Source: Falsochrobactrum shanghaiense
GTDB lineage: Bacteria > Pseudomonadota > Alphaproteobacteria > Rhizobiales > Rhizobiaceae
Length of the DNA: 64,000 nucleotides
Assembly: GCF_003149535.1 (NCBI RefSeq)
Contig: NZ_QGDB01000001.1
Coordinates: 372,001 to 436,000, forward strand
Direction: 5' to 3'
The number at the start of each line of letters is the position of its first letter. Positions within the stretch are counted from its first letter, which is position 1. A program made the position numbers and the translations under genes. This document shows, piece after piece, positions 1-8,323 of the stretch. The notes beneath the pieces were generated by a model. The model worked only from the letters and a program-made list of their open reading frames with translations, did no database searches and was not told the origin of the DNA.

Positions 1-220
1 CATTTTCCCCTGCGTCTTCCTCGCCGGAGCGCTCCAGATCAGCGCTCTCGCCATCGGAGCGTTCTTCCCGTTCGAGCAGCGGGTTCTTCTCGATTTCCTG
101 TTCGAGAAACCGGGTCAGCTCAATATGCGTCATCTGCAACAGCTTGATGGATTGCATCAGTTGCGGCGTCATCGCCAGCGATTGCGACTGACGGAAATCG
201 AGCTTTGGCGAAAGAGCCAT
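1..220 (-). CDS. rpoN: RNA polymerase sigma-54 factor, N-terminal fragment
   Basis: Partial gene cut by the left window edge; only the first 73 codons are visible. The reading starts MALSPKLDFRQSQSLAMTPQ and continues through the glutamine- and leucine-rich Region I of sigma-54 (LLQMTHIELTRF, then EQEIEKNPLLE), followed by the usual acidic linker. Region I is the part that contacts enhancer-binding activators and keeps the holoenzyme closed until ATP hydrolysis. It lies 64 bp downstream of lptB on the same strand, an lpt-rpoN order common in Proteobacteria, so it is probably co-transcribed. The core-binding and DNA-binding domains lie outside the window. Confidence 0.95.
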   Translation of the reverse strand, partial: MALSPKLDFRQSQSLAMTPQLMQSIKLLQMTHIELTRFLEQEIEKNPLLEREERSDGESADLERSGEEDAGEN

Positions 221-284
221 GGGGAACGCTATTCCTGCGGAATACTCCTGTTCACGACGACAAGCATATCAGGAGCGGCAAAGC

Positions 285-1118
285 TTACAGAGTGAATTGA
301 TCACCCAGATAGAGCCTGCGCACATCAGGATTGGCGACGATCTCGGCCGGGCGGCCATGGGTCAGCACCTGACCGGCATGGATGATATAGGCGCGGTCGA
401 TCAGTCCAAGCGTTTCACGCACATTGTGATCGGTGATGAGAACGCCGATGCCGCGGCTGGTCAGATGGCGCACGAGCTGCTGAATATCCGAAACGGCAAT
501 GGGATCGACACCGGCGAAAGGCTCGTCCAGCAACATGAAATTGGGTCGCGAGGCAAGCGCGCGCGCAATCTCCAGACGCCGCCGCTCGCCGCCGGAAAGA
601 GAAATGGCGGGCGCTTTACGCAAATGCGCGATATGAAATTCTTCCAGAAGCGCGTCGAGTTCCTGCGCGCGCTTCCGGCGATCCTTTTCGACCACTTCCA
701 GCACGGCCTTGATGTTGTTTTCGACCGAAAGGCCGCGGAAAATCGAGGCTTCCTGCGGCAGATAGCCGATGCCCAGCCGCGAACGGCGATACATGGGCAT
801 GGAGGTTACATCGTAACCGTCGATTTCGATCGAACCGCTATCGGCAGGCACGAGACCCGTCACCATATAGAAGCAGGTCGTCTTGCCCGCGCCATTGGGG
901 CCAAGAATACCAACTGCCTCGCCTGCGCGCACACCAAACGACACGCCGTTGACGACCTGTCGGCCCCGATAGCTCTTGCAAAGCCCGCGCGCCACCAGCG
1001 TTCCCTTGAGGCGGGTCGTCTTGCCGGGCTGCGACGGCATGGCGCCATCGGCAGACACGGCTGCATTTTCAGAAACTCTCTGCTGCTCGCCGGTCTTCCT
1101 GTTCCAGAACAATCCCAC
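285..1118 (-). CDS. lptB: LPS export ABC transporter ATP-binding protein LptB
   Basis: Cytoplasmic ATPase that powers LptFG to extract lipopolysaccharide from the inner membrane. The 277-residue product has Walker A GPNGAGKTT (73-81), the ABC signature LSGGE (174-178), and Walker B with catalytic Glu in FMLLDEP (194-200), followed by the switch histidine in LITDHNVRE. A poorly conserved extension of about 38 residues precedes the ABC core, so a later start is possible. The gene sits 11 bp after lptA and ahead of rpoN, forming lptC-lptA-lptB-rpoN on the minus strand. LptF/G are not in this window, as is usual. Confidence 0.95.
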   Translation of the reverse strand: MGLFWNRKTGEQQRVSENAAVSADGAMPSQPGKTTRLKGTLVARGLCKSYRGRQVVNGVSFGVRAGEAVGILGPNGAGKTTCFYMVTGLVPADSGSIEIDGYDVTSMPMYRRSRLGIGYLPQEASIFRGLSVENNIKAVLEVVEKDRRKRAQELDALLEEFHIAHLRKAPAISLSGGERRRLEIARALASRPNFMLLDEPFAGVDPIAVSDIQQLVRHLTSRGIGVLITDHNVRETLGLIDRAYIIHAGQVLTHGRPAEIVANPDVRRLYLGDQFTL

Positions 1119-1129
1119 GCGCGCTCCGG

Positions 1130-1771
1130 TCAGTTCGAATTGGGCGCGCCACCGCCCTGCTGTTGATCATTGGGCGCCATGATGATCGAGACACGGCCCT
1201 TGCTCTGCCCCTTGCAGCTTTCAAGGAAAGCCTTGCCGGTGCTCATATTGGCCGTGAGCTTGCAGCCCGTCGCCACATTGTCACCGTCGGTCAACACGAC
1301 CTTCTGGCCCTCAAGCACCATGATCTGGCTCTTGCCATCATAAGTGCCGCTATCGCCGGTGGCGACCTGCGTGCCGGATTTGAGATAGACCTTGCCGCTG
1401 ATTTCGAGATGATCGATGCCAGCAGAACTCAGGCCAGCCGCACCGGAAGCCTGTCCGCCCTCGCCTTGCGCATCCTTATTGTAAAAGACGATCATCTTGC
1501 CCGATTTGAGCAAGGCATCGCCCTGCACGACGGAAACATTGCCGGTGAAAATGGCCATGCCGTCCTTGTCGCGCATTTCGAGCTTGTCGGCGTCGATCTT
1601 GATCGGATCCTTGCTGTCGGAAAGCTTGAGGCTGCCGAAAGGCACCTGCTCGCTGTCCTGCGCCAGAACAGAGACCGGCGAGACAACGAGGCCAAGCGCC
1701 AAAGCTGCAAATCCCATCCGCAAAATGCGGGTCTTTCTGCTCTTGTCCATCTTGCCCGTCTCGCGATTCAT
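1130..1771 (-). CDS. lptA: LptA/OstA-like periplasmic LPS transport protein
   Basis: A 213-residue exported protein. An N-terminal signal peptide (basic start, hydrophobic stretch GFAALALGLVV, cleavage after VLAQ) is followed by the OstA/LptA beta-jellyroll fold with its phrases KIDADKLEMRDKDGMAIF and GNVSVVQGDALL. By family role it forms the periplasmic bridge that carries LPS from LptC to LptD. A second ATG seven codons in (1750) is an equally good start and gives a cleaner signal peptide. The C-terminus is polar and low in complexity (QQQGGGAPN), probably disordered. It is flanked by lptC upstream and lptB downstream on the same strand. Confidence 0.9.
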   Translation of the reverse strand: MNRETGKMDKSRKTRILRMGFAALALGLVVSPVSVLAQDSEQVPFGSLKLSDSKDPIKIDADKLEMRDKDGMAIFTGNVSVVQGDALLKSGKMIVFYNKDAQGEGGQASGAAGLSSAGIDHLEISGKVYLKSGTQVATGDSGTYDGKSQIMVLEGQKVVLTDGDNVATGCKLTANMSTGKAFLESCKGQSKGRVSIIMAPNDQQQGGGAPNSN

Positions 1772-1840
1772 CTGTTCCCCACACCGCCACCCCCTCGCCT
1801 TTGGCGCAAGGGGCCGCTTAAAACCTATCCAGCCGACATT

Positions 1841-1870
1841 CGTTACGGCGTTTTGCGTTACGGCGTTTTG
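1841..1870. repeat. 15-bp perfect tandem repeat at the lptC stop
   Basis: CGTTACGGCGTTTTG occurs twice without a gap (1841-1855 and 1856-1870). The copy at 1856-1870 contains the lptC stop codon; the other follows it and would give a second in-phase stop if the first were read through. Confidence 0.9.
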
Positions 1871-2571
1871 TTGCCCGAAACGGCATTGCCGTCAATAACC
1901 ACTTGCACCTTGTTTTCAAAGATCAGAATCTTGCCACTGTCCTTGATCTGCATGCTGTCGGCCATGATCTGCGTGCTGCCATTGCGAATATCCACCGGCT
2001 GGTCGGTCGTCACCTGCCCGCTTTTCAAATTCACATCGGCGGAACGCATGACGGCGCGCAGCCCCTCGTCGGTCGTAACAGTAAAATCCTTATCAAGTTG
2101 CAAACGGCCATTCGCATTATCATAAATGCCGGAAGCCGCTTCCACGGTGGCGCTGCCTTCATCACCCACCGGCAATTGCGCGGAAATGCCTTCAAGTGTG
2201 ATCACACCGCTGTTCTTGGCGTCCTGCACGGCTTTGGCTGCGACCATCGAATAGGGGCGGTTGTCCTTGGTATAACCGTTGAGCTGCGGGCTGGTCATGA
2301 CCAGCTTGCCGCTTTCACCGCCGGTATTGACCTCGACCTTTACCGGAGCTGCCGGAGTTGCAAGAAAAGTATACCACGAAAAAACCGCCGCTACCGCTAC
2401 CGCTGCGACCGGCAATGCGGTTTTGAGCACACGAACGCGCACGGAATGGCGCTGCGCCGCCTTGAAAAGCGCCGCCGCCTTCTCGGATGCACCAAAATGC
2501 ATGCCACCGACGCCGTGCCTTGCCGTGGCGGCGACTGTCGATACCTTGATATGTGGCGTGTCGGCGTTCAT
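1858..2571 (-). CDS. lptC: LptC-like LPS export protein
   Basis: A 237-residue bitopic protein with a cytoplasmic N-terminus, one transmembrane helix (about residues 50-70, VLKTALPVAAVAVAAVFSWY) and a periplasmic domain of the LptC/YrbK family. LptC docks to LptBFG and passes LPS to LptA. The domain carries the beta-strand phrases GEDGKLVMTSPQ-like and IRNGSTQIMADSMQIKDSG, close in pattern to LptA. It is first of the lptC-lptA-lptB-rpoN group, with about 370 bp of non-coding DNA upstream. Its stop codon lies in a 15-bp tandem repeat (1841-1870), so the last codons may have been altered by a small duplication. Confidence 0.85.
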   Translation of the reverse strand: MNADTPHIKVSTVAATARHGVGGMHFGASEKAAALFKAAQRHSVRVRVLKTALPVAAVAVAAVFSWYTFLATPAAPVKVEVNTGGESGKLVMTSPQLNGYTKDNRPYSMVAAKAVQDAKNSGVITLEGISAQLPVGDEGSATVEAASGIYDNANGRLQLDKDFTVTTDEGLRAVMRSADVNLKSGQVTTDQPVDIRNGSTQIMADSMQIKDSGKILIFENKVQVVIDGNAVSGNKTP

Positions 2572-2941
2572 CTTGTCTTTCGGTTACTCAATAATGGACG
2601 ATACCTGACGGCAAACCGTTGTCATCTGCCGCTATCATAATTCAATATGGTTTATTTGGGGTGCAATACCCTGATGCTCAATAGTATTACACGACACAAA
2701 ACACCGCACCTGCCATGCAAATAGCAGTTACCGGCCACAAAATAGCGTTTACGGCCTTTTCCCCCGCGTTAAAATGCCGATCAACTTTTCTTTACCACAA
2801 AATGGATTGCGGTTACAGATGCTGCATTTACAGGATCTATCACACAAGTTGTTCCTGTCCACCCGTTCCCGCCCGATCGATATTCACGTTTGGGGCGGCA
2901 TGTTCTAGACTGAGCCCTGTTTCATATGAAGAAATGGATGG
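2572..2941. other. Divergent intergenic region lptC / sppA
   Basis: A 370-bp gap between divergent genes, richer in A+T than its surroundings, that must hold promoters for the lpt operon and for sppA. I see no convincing coding frame, no terminator and no promoter that I could assign with confidence. An imperfect dyad (AATAC near 2664, GTATT near 2683) is the only structure noticed. Confidence 0.5.
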
Positions 2942-3919
2942 ATGAATATGGCCTATGACGCCGAGGCAGTGATTGAAAGACGCAAGCTGCGCAGAAAGCT
3001 GACGTCATGGCGCATTGCCTTTCTGCTTCTGCTGGCGGCGCTGATTGCCGGTGTCGCCGCCTATTCGATGCGCGGGGCCAGTTTTACCGCGCCTCATGTC
3101 GCCAAGGTGCGTATCGAAGGCACTATTTTCGAAAATGAGGAGCTGGTCAAACGTCTCGACAAGATCGCCGATAATGACGCCGTCAAGGGCGTGATCCTGA
3201 TCCTCGATTCGCCGGGCGGCACGACGGTCGGCGGGGAAACGATCTATGAGGCGGTGCGCAAGATCGCGCAGAAGAAGCCGGTCGTCACGCAGGTCGGCAC
3301 TCTGGCGGCTTCCGCCGGATATATGATCGCCAGCGCATCCGATCATATCGTGGCACGACAGACCTCCATCGTCGGCTCCATCGGCGTGCTGTTCCAATAT
3401 CCCGATGTCTCGAAGCTGCTTGATACGCTCGGCATCAAGGTCGAAACGATCAAGTCGGCGCCGCTCAAGGCAGAGCCGAATTATTTCAGCCCCGCCAGCG
3501 AGGAAGCCAAGGCCATGATCCATGACATGATCATGGATTCCTATGACTGGTTCGTCGGCATTGTCGAGGAACGCCGCTCGTTCACACATGAACAAGCGCT
3601 GGCGCTGGCCAATGGCGCTGTCTTCACCGGACGTCAGGCACTGGAGAAAAAACTCATCGACGGGCTTGGCGGCGAAGAGGAAGCAGTCAAATGGCTTGCG
3701 GGCAAAGGCGTCTCCGACAAGCTGCCGCGGCTGGAATGGAAACCCGAAAGCAGCGAGACCGGCTTTTCGCTGCGTGATTTCATCATCCATGCGGGCGCGC
3801 GCTTGCTCGGTATGCCGGAGCAGGCCGATGGCGTGCTAAAGGATATTGTCCGGGACCGTATCTTCCTTGACGGAATTCTTTCGGTTTGGCACGTTGACGA
3901 AATGCCGGTAAATAAATGA
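2942..3919 (+). CDS. sppA: Signal peptide peptidase SppA (short S49 form)
   Basis: Membrane-anchored serine protease that degrades cleaved signal peptides. The 325-residue protein has a short basic N-terminus, one transmembrane helix (about 24-41) and a single S49 protease domain. The predicted catalytic Ser is S124 in LAASAGYM and the general-base Lys is K176 in APLKAEP, the Ser/Lys dyad of the half-length SppA type (E. coli SppA is about twice as long and duplicated). The oxyanion region DSPGGT is at 89-94. ihfB follows 42 bp downstream, the usual alphaproteobacterial sppA-ihfB arrangement. A second ATG two codons in cannot be excluded as the start. Confidence 0.92.
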   Translation: MNMAYDAEAVIERRKLRRKLTSWRIAFLLLLAALIAGVAAYSMRGASFTAPHVAKVRIEGTIFENEELVKRLDKIADNDAVKGVILILDSPGGTTVGGETIYEAVRKIAQKKPVVTQVGTLAASAGYMIASASDHIVARQTSIVGSIGVLFQYPDVSKLLDTLGIKVETIKSAPLKAEPNYFSPASEEAKAMIHDMIMDSYDWFVGIVEERRSFTHEQALALANGAVFTGRQALEKKLIDGLGGEEEAVKWLAGKGVSDKLPRLEWKPESSETGFSLRDFIIHAGARLLGMPEQADGVLKDIVRDRIFLDGILSVWHVDEMPVNK

Positions 3920-3961
3920 TTCCGCTCATCGGACAGCACAAAAGCACAGGGGTTTAAAGCC

Positions 3962-4246
3962 GTGATCAAATCGGAACTCGTTCAGATTATCGCCAGCCGC
4001 AATCCGCATCTTTTCCAGCGCGATGTCGAGAATATTGTCGGCGCGGTTTTCGAAGAGATCACGAATGCGCTTGCCGACGGCAACCGCGTGGAGCTGCGCG
4101 GCTTCGGTGCTTTTTCGGTCAAGAACCGTCCGGCGCGCAGCGGACGCAATCCGCGTACCGGCGAAACGGTGGACGTGGAAGAAAAATGGGTGCCGTTCTT
4201 CAAGACCGGCAAGGAACTGCGCGACCGCCTCAACGGCGCGGTGTGA
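3962..4246 (+). CDS. ihfB: Integration host factor subunit beta
   Basis: A 94-residue nucleoid protein of the HU/IHF family, of the length expected for IhfB. The N-terminal helices ([17 protein letters not shown]) are followed by the dimer core with [14 protein letters not shown] and the DNA-intercalating beta-arm, where the conserved RNPRTGE carries the proline that kinks DNA. By family knowledge it pairs with IhfA and bends DNA sharply at specific sites, assisting sigma-54 promoters among others; rpoN lies 3.7 kb away. It sits between sppA and the small membrane protein gene. Confidence 0.95.
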   Translation: MIKSELVQIIASRNPHLFQRDVENIVGAVFEEITNALADGNRVELRGFGAFSVKNRPARSGRNPRTGETVDVEEKWVPFFKTGKELRDRLNGAV

Positions 4247-4255
4247 TCCAAGACC

Positions 4256-4585
4256 ATGACGGCAAAACGCGTCATAAGCATCATCATACTGGTACCGCTT
4301 GCGGTCATCCTGATTGCGCTTTCGGTTGCCAACCGCGAAACGGTCGCGTTTACGATTGATCCGTTCAACCCCGGAAACCCGGCGCTGACCTATCATGCAC
4401 CCTTATTCCTGTGGCTTTTTGGTACGCTTCTTGTTGGCGTGGTGATCGGCTCTGTCGTGACATGGCTGACGCAGGGCAAGCATCGCCGCCGCGAACGCAG
4501 ATACAAAAAAGAAGCCTCACAACTGCTCGAACGTGCCGAATCAGCAGAAAAACGCCACCTTCCCGGCAACCTGCCCAACAACTGA
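4256..4585 (+). CDS. LapA-domain (DUF1049) small inner-membrane protein
   Basis: A 109-residue protein with two hydrophobic segments: about residues 5-22 (VISIIILVPLAVILIALSV) and about 45-67 (LFLWLFGTLLVGVVIGSVVTWL). These are joined by a short extracytoplasmic loop containing the family phrase NRETVAFTIDPF and followed by a basic cytoplasmic tail (KHRRRERRYKKEA). This is the LapA (formerly DUF1049) layout. In E. coli LapA acts with LapB in controlling LPS synthesis, but whether the alphaproteobacterial protein does the same is inference. It starts 9 bp after ihfB and is likely in its transcript. Confidence 0.8.
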   Translation: MTAKRVISIIILVPLAVILIALSVANRETVAFTIDPFNPGNPALTYHAPLFLWLFGTLLVGVVIGSVVTWLTQGKHRRRERRYKKEASQLLERAESAEKRHLPGNLPNN

Positions 4586-4665
4586 AAGGCACAGGCCGTC
4601 TTTTTCCCTTTCGTTCCAGCCGCATTTGCCCTACCTACAGCCAAAAGGCTTGAACGGAGTTTTAG

Positions 4666-5748
4666 GTGAAAGCGCCAAAGGGAAAAGGCAGAAAGCCGAC
4701 AGGCGGCAAGCAGGAAAACAGGCCGGACAGCAAAACGGCCTTCTTCAAGAAGCCGCGCCCGCAATTCGCCAAGGCCGCAAGCAGGCCCGCCGAGGAAAAG
4801 CCTGCAAGCCCGCTGCGCGAGATCAAGCCCTATGCGGGTGCCCGCCCCGGCGAACGATTGCCGCTCATTCTCGAAACCGAACCGTCGGACGATTATGCGC
4901 TGCTCGACAGCGGCAACGGGCTGAAACTCGAACAATATGGCCCCTATCGCATCGTGCGCCCGGAAGGGCAGGCGATCTGGCTGCCAAGCCTTCCCCCCAG
5001 GGAATGGGAGGGGGCCGACGCCATATTCACCGGCAATACCGATGAAGAGGGCATGGGGCGCTGGGCATTTCCGAAAGTGCCATTGGGCGAAACATGGCCC
5101 ATGCAGCATGACGGCATTTCGTTTCATGGCCGCTTCACTTCCTTTCGCCATGTCGGTGTCTTTCCCGAACAGGCGGCGCACTGGTCGTTCATGGACGGGC
5201 TGATCCGCGATGGCGTTGCGTCCGGGCGCAGCGTCAAGGTGCTCAATCTTTTCGGCTATACGGGTGTGGCCTCACTGGTTGCGGCGCGCGCAGGCGCGGA
5301 AGTCACCCATGTCGACGCCTCCAAGAAGGCAATCATCTGGGCGCGTGAAAATCAGGAAATGGCGGGGCTTTCCGACAAGCCGATCCGCTGGATCTGCGAA
5401 GATGCGATGAAATTCGTTGCGCGCGAGGAGCGGCGCGGCAGTTTCTACGATATTATCCTGCTCGATCCGCCCGCCTATGGGCGCGGCCCGAGCGGCGAAG
5501 TGTGGCAATTGTTCGAACATCTGCCCGCCATGGTCGATACATGCCGTTCGATTCTCACGCCCAAGCCGCTTGCGGTCATTCTGACCGCCTATTCGATCCG
5601 CGCTTCCTTCTTTGCCATTCATGAATTGATGCGCGACCGTTTCACCGGCCTTGGCGGCAGCGTCGAATCGGGCGAACTCATCCTGCGCGAGCGTTCAGCC
5701 GGGCGCGCGCTTTCCACATCCATGTTCAGCCGCTGGATAGCAAAATGA
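4666..5748 (+). CDS. Class I SAM-dependent RNA methyltransferase
   Basis: A 360-residue protein with a Lys/Arg-rich N-terminal tail of about 45 residues and then a Rossmann methyltransferase domain. Motif I is in VLNLFGYTGVASLVAARAGA (about 196-215). The acidic residue binding SAM ribose is in VTHVDASKKAI, and the motif IV-like catalytic segment is ILLDPPAYGRGP. This resembles the RlmI/RlmL-type rRNA methyltransferases, though the exact modified base cannot be told from sequence. The start is a GTG at 4666; no earlier in-frame start fits. The stop overlaps the next methyltransferase start (ATGA), so the two are translationally coupled. Confidence 0.85.
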   Translation: MKAPKGKGRKPTGGKQENRPDSKTAFFKKPRPQFAKAASRPAEEKPASPLREIKPYAGARPGERLPLILETEPSDDYALLDSGNGLKLEQYGPYRIVRPEGQAIWLPSLPPREWEGADAIFTGNTDEEGMGRWAFPKVPLGETWPMQHDGISFHGRFTSFRHVGVFPEQAAHWSFMDGLIRDGVASGRSVKVLNLFGYTGVASLVAARAGAEVTHVDASKKAIIWARENQEMAGLSDKPIRWICEDAMKFVAREERRGSFYDIILLDPPAYGRGPSGEVWQLFEHLPAMVDTCRSILTPKPLAVILTAYSIRASFFAIHELMRDRFTGLGGSVESGELILRERSAGRALSTSMFSRWIAK

Positions 5749-6629
5749 GCCGAAACGACGATTTTTCCAAAGGCGGCACGGCCCGCACCGACCATCCAAG
5801 AGTGGGACAGGTGAAGGAAGTCACCAGTCTTGCCAATCCCATCGTCAAGGATCTGCGCTCGCTCAGCCTCAAGAAATTCCGCGACCAGCAGGGCGTGTTC
5901 CTCGCCGAAGGGCTGAAACTCGTCATCGACGCATTCGAGCAGGACTGGCGCATCAAGACGCTGGTTTTTGCAAAATCCGGCAAAGGCAACAAGACCGTCG
6001 AGCAGATCGCCGCGCGCACCTTCGCCAAGGGCGGGCTGGTGCTGGAAGTGACCGAGAAAGTCATTTCGGCGATTACCCGGCGCGACAATCCGCAAATGGT
6101 GGTCGGCGTTTTCGAGCAGCAATATCAACCGCTTGCAAGCCTCAAGCCCAAGCATGACGATGTTTATATCGCGCTTGATCGCATACGCGATCCCGGCAAT
6201 CTGGGCACCGTCATCCGTACCGCCGATGCGGTGGGTGCAAAGGGCGTGATCCTCATTGGCGACACGACCGATCCCTATTCGCTCGAAACCGTGCGCGCGA
6301 CGATGGGATCGATTTTTTCCATGCCGCTCTACAAGGTCAGCGAAGCCGAGTTTCTCAACTGGCGCAAGGGGTTTTCGGGACTGGTCGTCGGCACGCATCT
6401 TAAAGGTGCTGTCGATTATCGCACCATTCCCTATGCCAAGAAGCCGGTCGTTCTGATGATGGGCAATGAGCAGCAGGGATTGCCCGACAATCTGGCAGAA
6501 AGCTGCGACAAGCTTGCGCGCATTCCGCAGGCAGGACGCGCCGATTCGCTTAATCTCGCCATTGCCACCGGTGTCATGCTCTATGAAATCCGCCGTGACG
6601 CACTGGTTCTGGATGAGAGGGCGCAATGA
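5745..6629 (+). CDS. SpoU/TrmH-family RNA 2'-O-methyltransferase
   Basis: A 294-residue SPOUT methyltransferase. An N-terminal substrate-binding domain (about 20-110, with [14 protein letters not shown]) is followed by the knotted catalytic domain with the three SpoU motifs: [17 protein letters not shown] (motif 1), [11 protein letters not shown] (motif 2) and [14 protein letters not shown] (motif 3). Such enzymes methylate ribose 2'-OH in tRNA or 23S rRNA (TrmH, RlmB); which target applies here is not decidable. It overlaps the preceding methyltransferase by 4 bp and lspA by 4 bp, forming a tightly coupled three-gene block. Confidence 0.9.
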   Translation: MSRNDDFSKGGTARTDHPRVGQVKEVTSLANPIVKDLRSLSLKKFRDQQGVFLAEGLKLVIDAFEQDWRIKTLVFAKSGKGNKTVEQIAARTFAKGGLVLEVTEKVISAITRRDNPQMVVGVFEQQYQPLASLKPKHDDVYIALDRIRDPGNLGTVIRTADAVGAKGVILIGDTTDPYSLETVRATMGSIFSMPLYKVSEAEFLNWRKGFSGLVVGTHLKGAVDYRTIPYAKKPVVLMMGNEQQGLPDNLAESCDKLARIPQAGRADSLNLAIATGVMLYEIRRDALVLDERAQ

Positions 6630-7111
6630 TGAAACGCCATGCGGTTCTGTCCTCGCTTTTCGTGGTCGTCATCGCGGTCGTGCTTGATCAGGTGATCAAA
6701 TATCTGGTCGAAACCAGAATGGGCTATGGCGAGCAGATCGATCTTCTGCCGTTTCTTGCCCTGTTCCGGGTGCATAATGAAGGCATAGCCTTTTCCCTGC
6801 TTGCGGAACTGCATGATGTCGGGCTGATTGCGATAACCCTCGCCGTCATCGCCTTCGTGCTTTACCTGTGGTGGACAAATGCGCCGGAACGCGTTTTTGC
6901 GCGCTATGGCTTTGCGCTGGTGATCGGCGGGGCCATCGGCAATCTCATCGACCGCAGCATGCATGGCTATGTGGTGGATTATGTCCTGTTTCACCTGCCA
7001 AGCTGGTCATTTGCCATTTTCAATCTGGCCGACGCCTTCATTACCATCGGCGCGGCGCTTATCATTCTTGAGGAATTTCTTGGCTGGCGGCGCGAGCGCG
7101 CGGCGCGCTGA
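6626..7111 (+). CDS. lspA: Lipoprotein signal peptidase (signal peptidase II)
   Basis: Inner-membrane aspartyl protease that removes prolipoprotein signal peptides after diacylglyceryl modification. The 161-residue product has four hydrophobic segments and the two catalytic Asp motifs: [10 protein letters not shown] (about residues 102-111) and [11 protein letters not shown] (about 134-144), with the conserved NEGIAFSL upstream. Length and topology match LspA. It overlaps the preceding methyltransferase gene by 4 bp. One likely substrate in this window is the L,D-transpeptidase at 20663-21280, which has a lipobox. Confidence 0.95.
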   Translation: MMKRHAVLSSLFVVVIAVVLDQVIKYLVETRMGYGEQIDLLPFLALFRVHNEGIAFSLLAELHDVGLIAITLAVIAFVLYLWWTNAPERVFARYGFALVIGGAIGNLIDRSMHGYVVDYVLFHLPSWSFAIFNLADAFITIGAALIILEEFLGWRRERAAR

Positions 7112-7218
7112 TATTTTATTGCCGGCAAACAACGCAGCTTGATCGACTGCCGCCTTTCACATATTTTGGCGCGGAGATTTTCACAGGTTTTTTAAGAGGA
7201 TAGAGCCTCCCAAACCAC

Positions 7219-7260
7219 ATGACACATTGGTGACATGCTTCTGTCATCCTCACGTAGCAC
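7219..7260 (+). promoter_or_regulatory. Candidate Pho box and promoter of olsB
   Basis: Three 7-bp half-sites stand at exact 11-bp steps: ATGACAC (7219-7225), GTGACAT (7230-7236) and CTGTCAT (7241-7247). The last is identical to the PhoB consensus half-site CTGTCAT, the middle one matches at 5 of 7 and the first at 4 of 7. PhoB binds direct repeats with 11-bp periodicity that replace the -35 element; TAGCAC (7255-7260) is a weak -10 at about the right distance. olsB starts 135 bp further on. Confidence 0.5.
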
Positions 7261-7395
7261 TGAATCTCTATTGCTTCGCGCAAAATGGGCATGATGCCCG
7301 GTAAGCGCATGGCAGCATAAACGGGTCTCTACCTGCCGAAAATGGCAGAACGGCTCGTCGGGAATGTGTAAAGAGACAGAACAGGAGCGATCATC

Positions 7396-8289
7396 ATGAC
7401 AGTAATGCTTGGAATGGGCCAGCAAATCATTGATGATACGGTCATGTCGGGTATAGAAGCGCAATCGAAGCTTTTCCCATCCAGCGGCGAGCCCCTTGTT
7501 CTGGGCCGCATCGGATCACTGGAGGTCAGGCTTGCAAATTCCTGGGACGCTGTGGAGGCGGCGCAGGAGTTGCGTTTTCGTGTCTTCTTTGAAGAAATGG
7601 GCGCGCGCAGCACGAATATCGAAGAAGTCGAATCGCGCGATGCCGACCGTTTCGATGCGGTCTGCGATCATCTTCTGGTTTATGACACAGCCCTGCCCGT
7701 GCCCGAGCACAAGCAGATCGTCGGCACATACCGGCTGATGCGGTCCGATCAGGCCGCGCAGACTGGCGGGTTTTATTCGGCTGATGAATATGAAGTGCAG
7801 CGGCTGGTGCTCTCGCGCCCGGAGCTGAAACTTCTCGAACTCGGACGCTCCTGCGTGAAGGCGGAATATCGTTCCAAGCGTACGGTTGAAGTGTTGTGGC
7901 AAGGTGCATGGGCCTATTGCCGCCGCCATGCAATCGACGTGATGTTCGGCTGCGCCTCGTTTCACGGCGTGGTTCCGGCAGCCCATGCGCTGGGCCTTTC
8001 CTTCCTGCATCATAATTGCCGCGCCACGCCCGATTGGGATGTAAGCGCCCTGCCGCAGCGCTATCAGGCGATGGACCTGATGCCCAAGGAAGCGATCAAC
8101 AACAAGGTTGCATTGTTCTCCATGCCGCCGCTGGTAAAGGGCTATCTGCGCCTTGGCGCGATGATCGGGGACGGCGCGGTCATCGATGAGGCGTTCGGCA
8201 CAACCGATGTGTTCATCATCATGCCCATCGAACGTATCTCAAGCCGTTACATCACCTATTACGGCGCAGATGCAAACCGCTTTGTTTAA
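7396..8289 (+). CDS. olsB: L-ornithine N-alpha-acyltransferase OlsB
   Basis: First enzyme of ornithine-lipid synthesis: transfers a 3-hydroxy-acyl group from acyl carrier protein to the alpha-amino group of ornithine, giving lyso-ornithine lipid. The 297-residue product has the GNAT-like fold of the family, with LRFRVFFEEMGA near residue 57, the acyl-carrier contact region LLELGRSCVKAEYRSKRTVEVLW (about 147-169, split by the family's invariant ELGRSCV) and GCASFHG near 180. An AGGAG ribosome site stands 8 bp before the ATG. OlsA, which adds the second acyl chain, is not adjacent here. A possible Pho box lies in its leader, and a shared terminator separates it from convergent mutS. Confidence 0.9.
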   Translation: MTVMLGMGQQIIDDTVMSGIEAQSKLFPSSGEPLVLGRIGSLEVRLANSWDAVEAAQELRFRVFFEEMGARSTNIEEVESRDADRFDAVCDHLLVYDTALPVPEHKQIVGTYRLMRSDQAAQTGGFYSADEYEVQRLVLSRPELKLLELGRSCVKAEYRSKRTVEVLWQGAWAYCRRHAIDVMFGCASFHGVVPAAHALGLSFLHHNCRATPDWDVSALPQRYQAMDLMPKEAINNKVALFSMPPLVKGYLRLGAMIGDGAVIDEAFGTTDVFIIMPIERISSRYITYYGADANRFV

Positions 8290-8295
8290 ATCAAG

Positions 8296-8317
8296 AGGCG
8301 AAGCTTTTGCTTCGCCT
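8296..8317. terminator. Bidirectional terminator between olsB and mutS
   Basis: Perfect 9-bp hairpin: AGGCGAAGC (8296-8304), TTTT loop, GCTTCGCCT (8309-8317). It fills the 34-bp gap between the convergent stop codons. U tracts are poor, so efficiency is uncertain. Confidence 0.6.
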
Positions 8318-8323
8318 TCATAT

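Noticed and set aside
2715..2945. 76-codon frame upstream of sppA
   Set aside because: Cys-rich random-looking translation overlapping the sppA start; no ribosome site.
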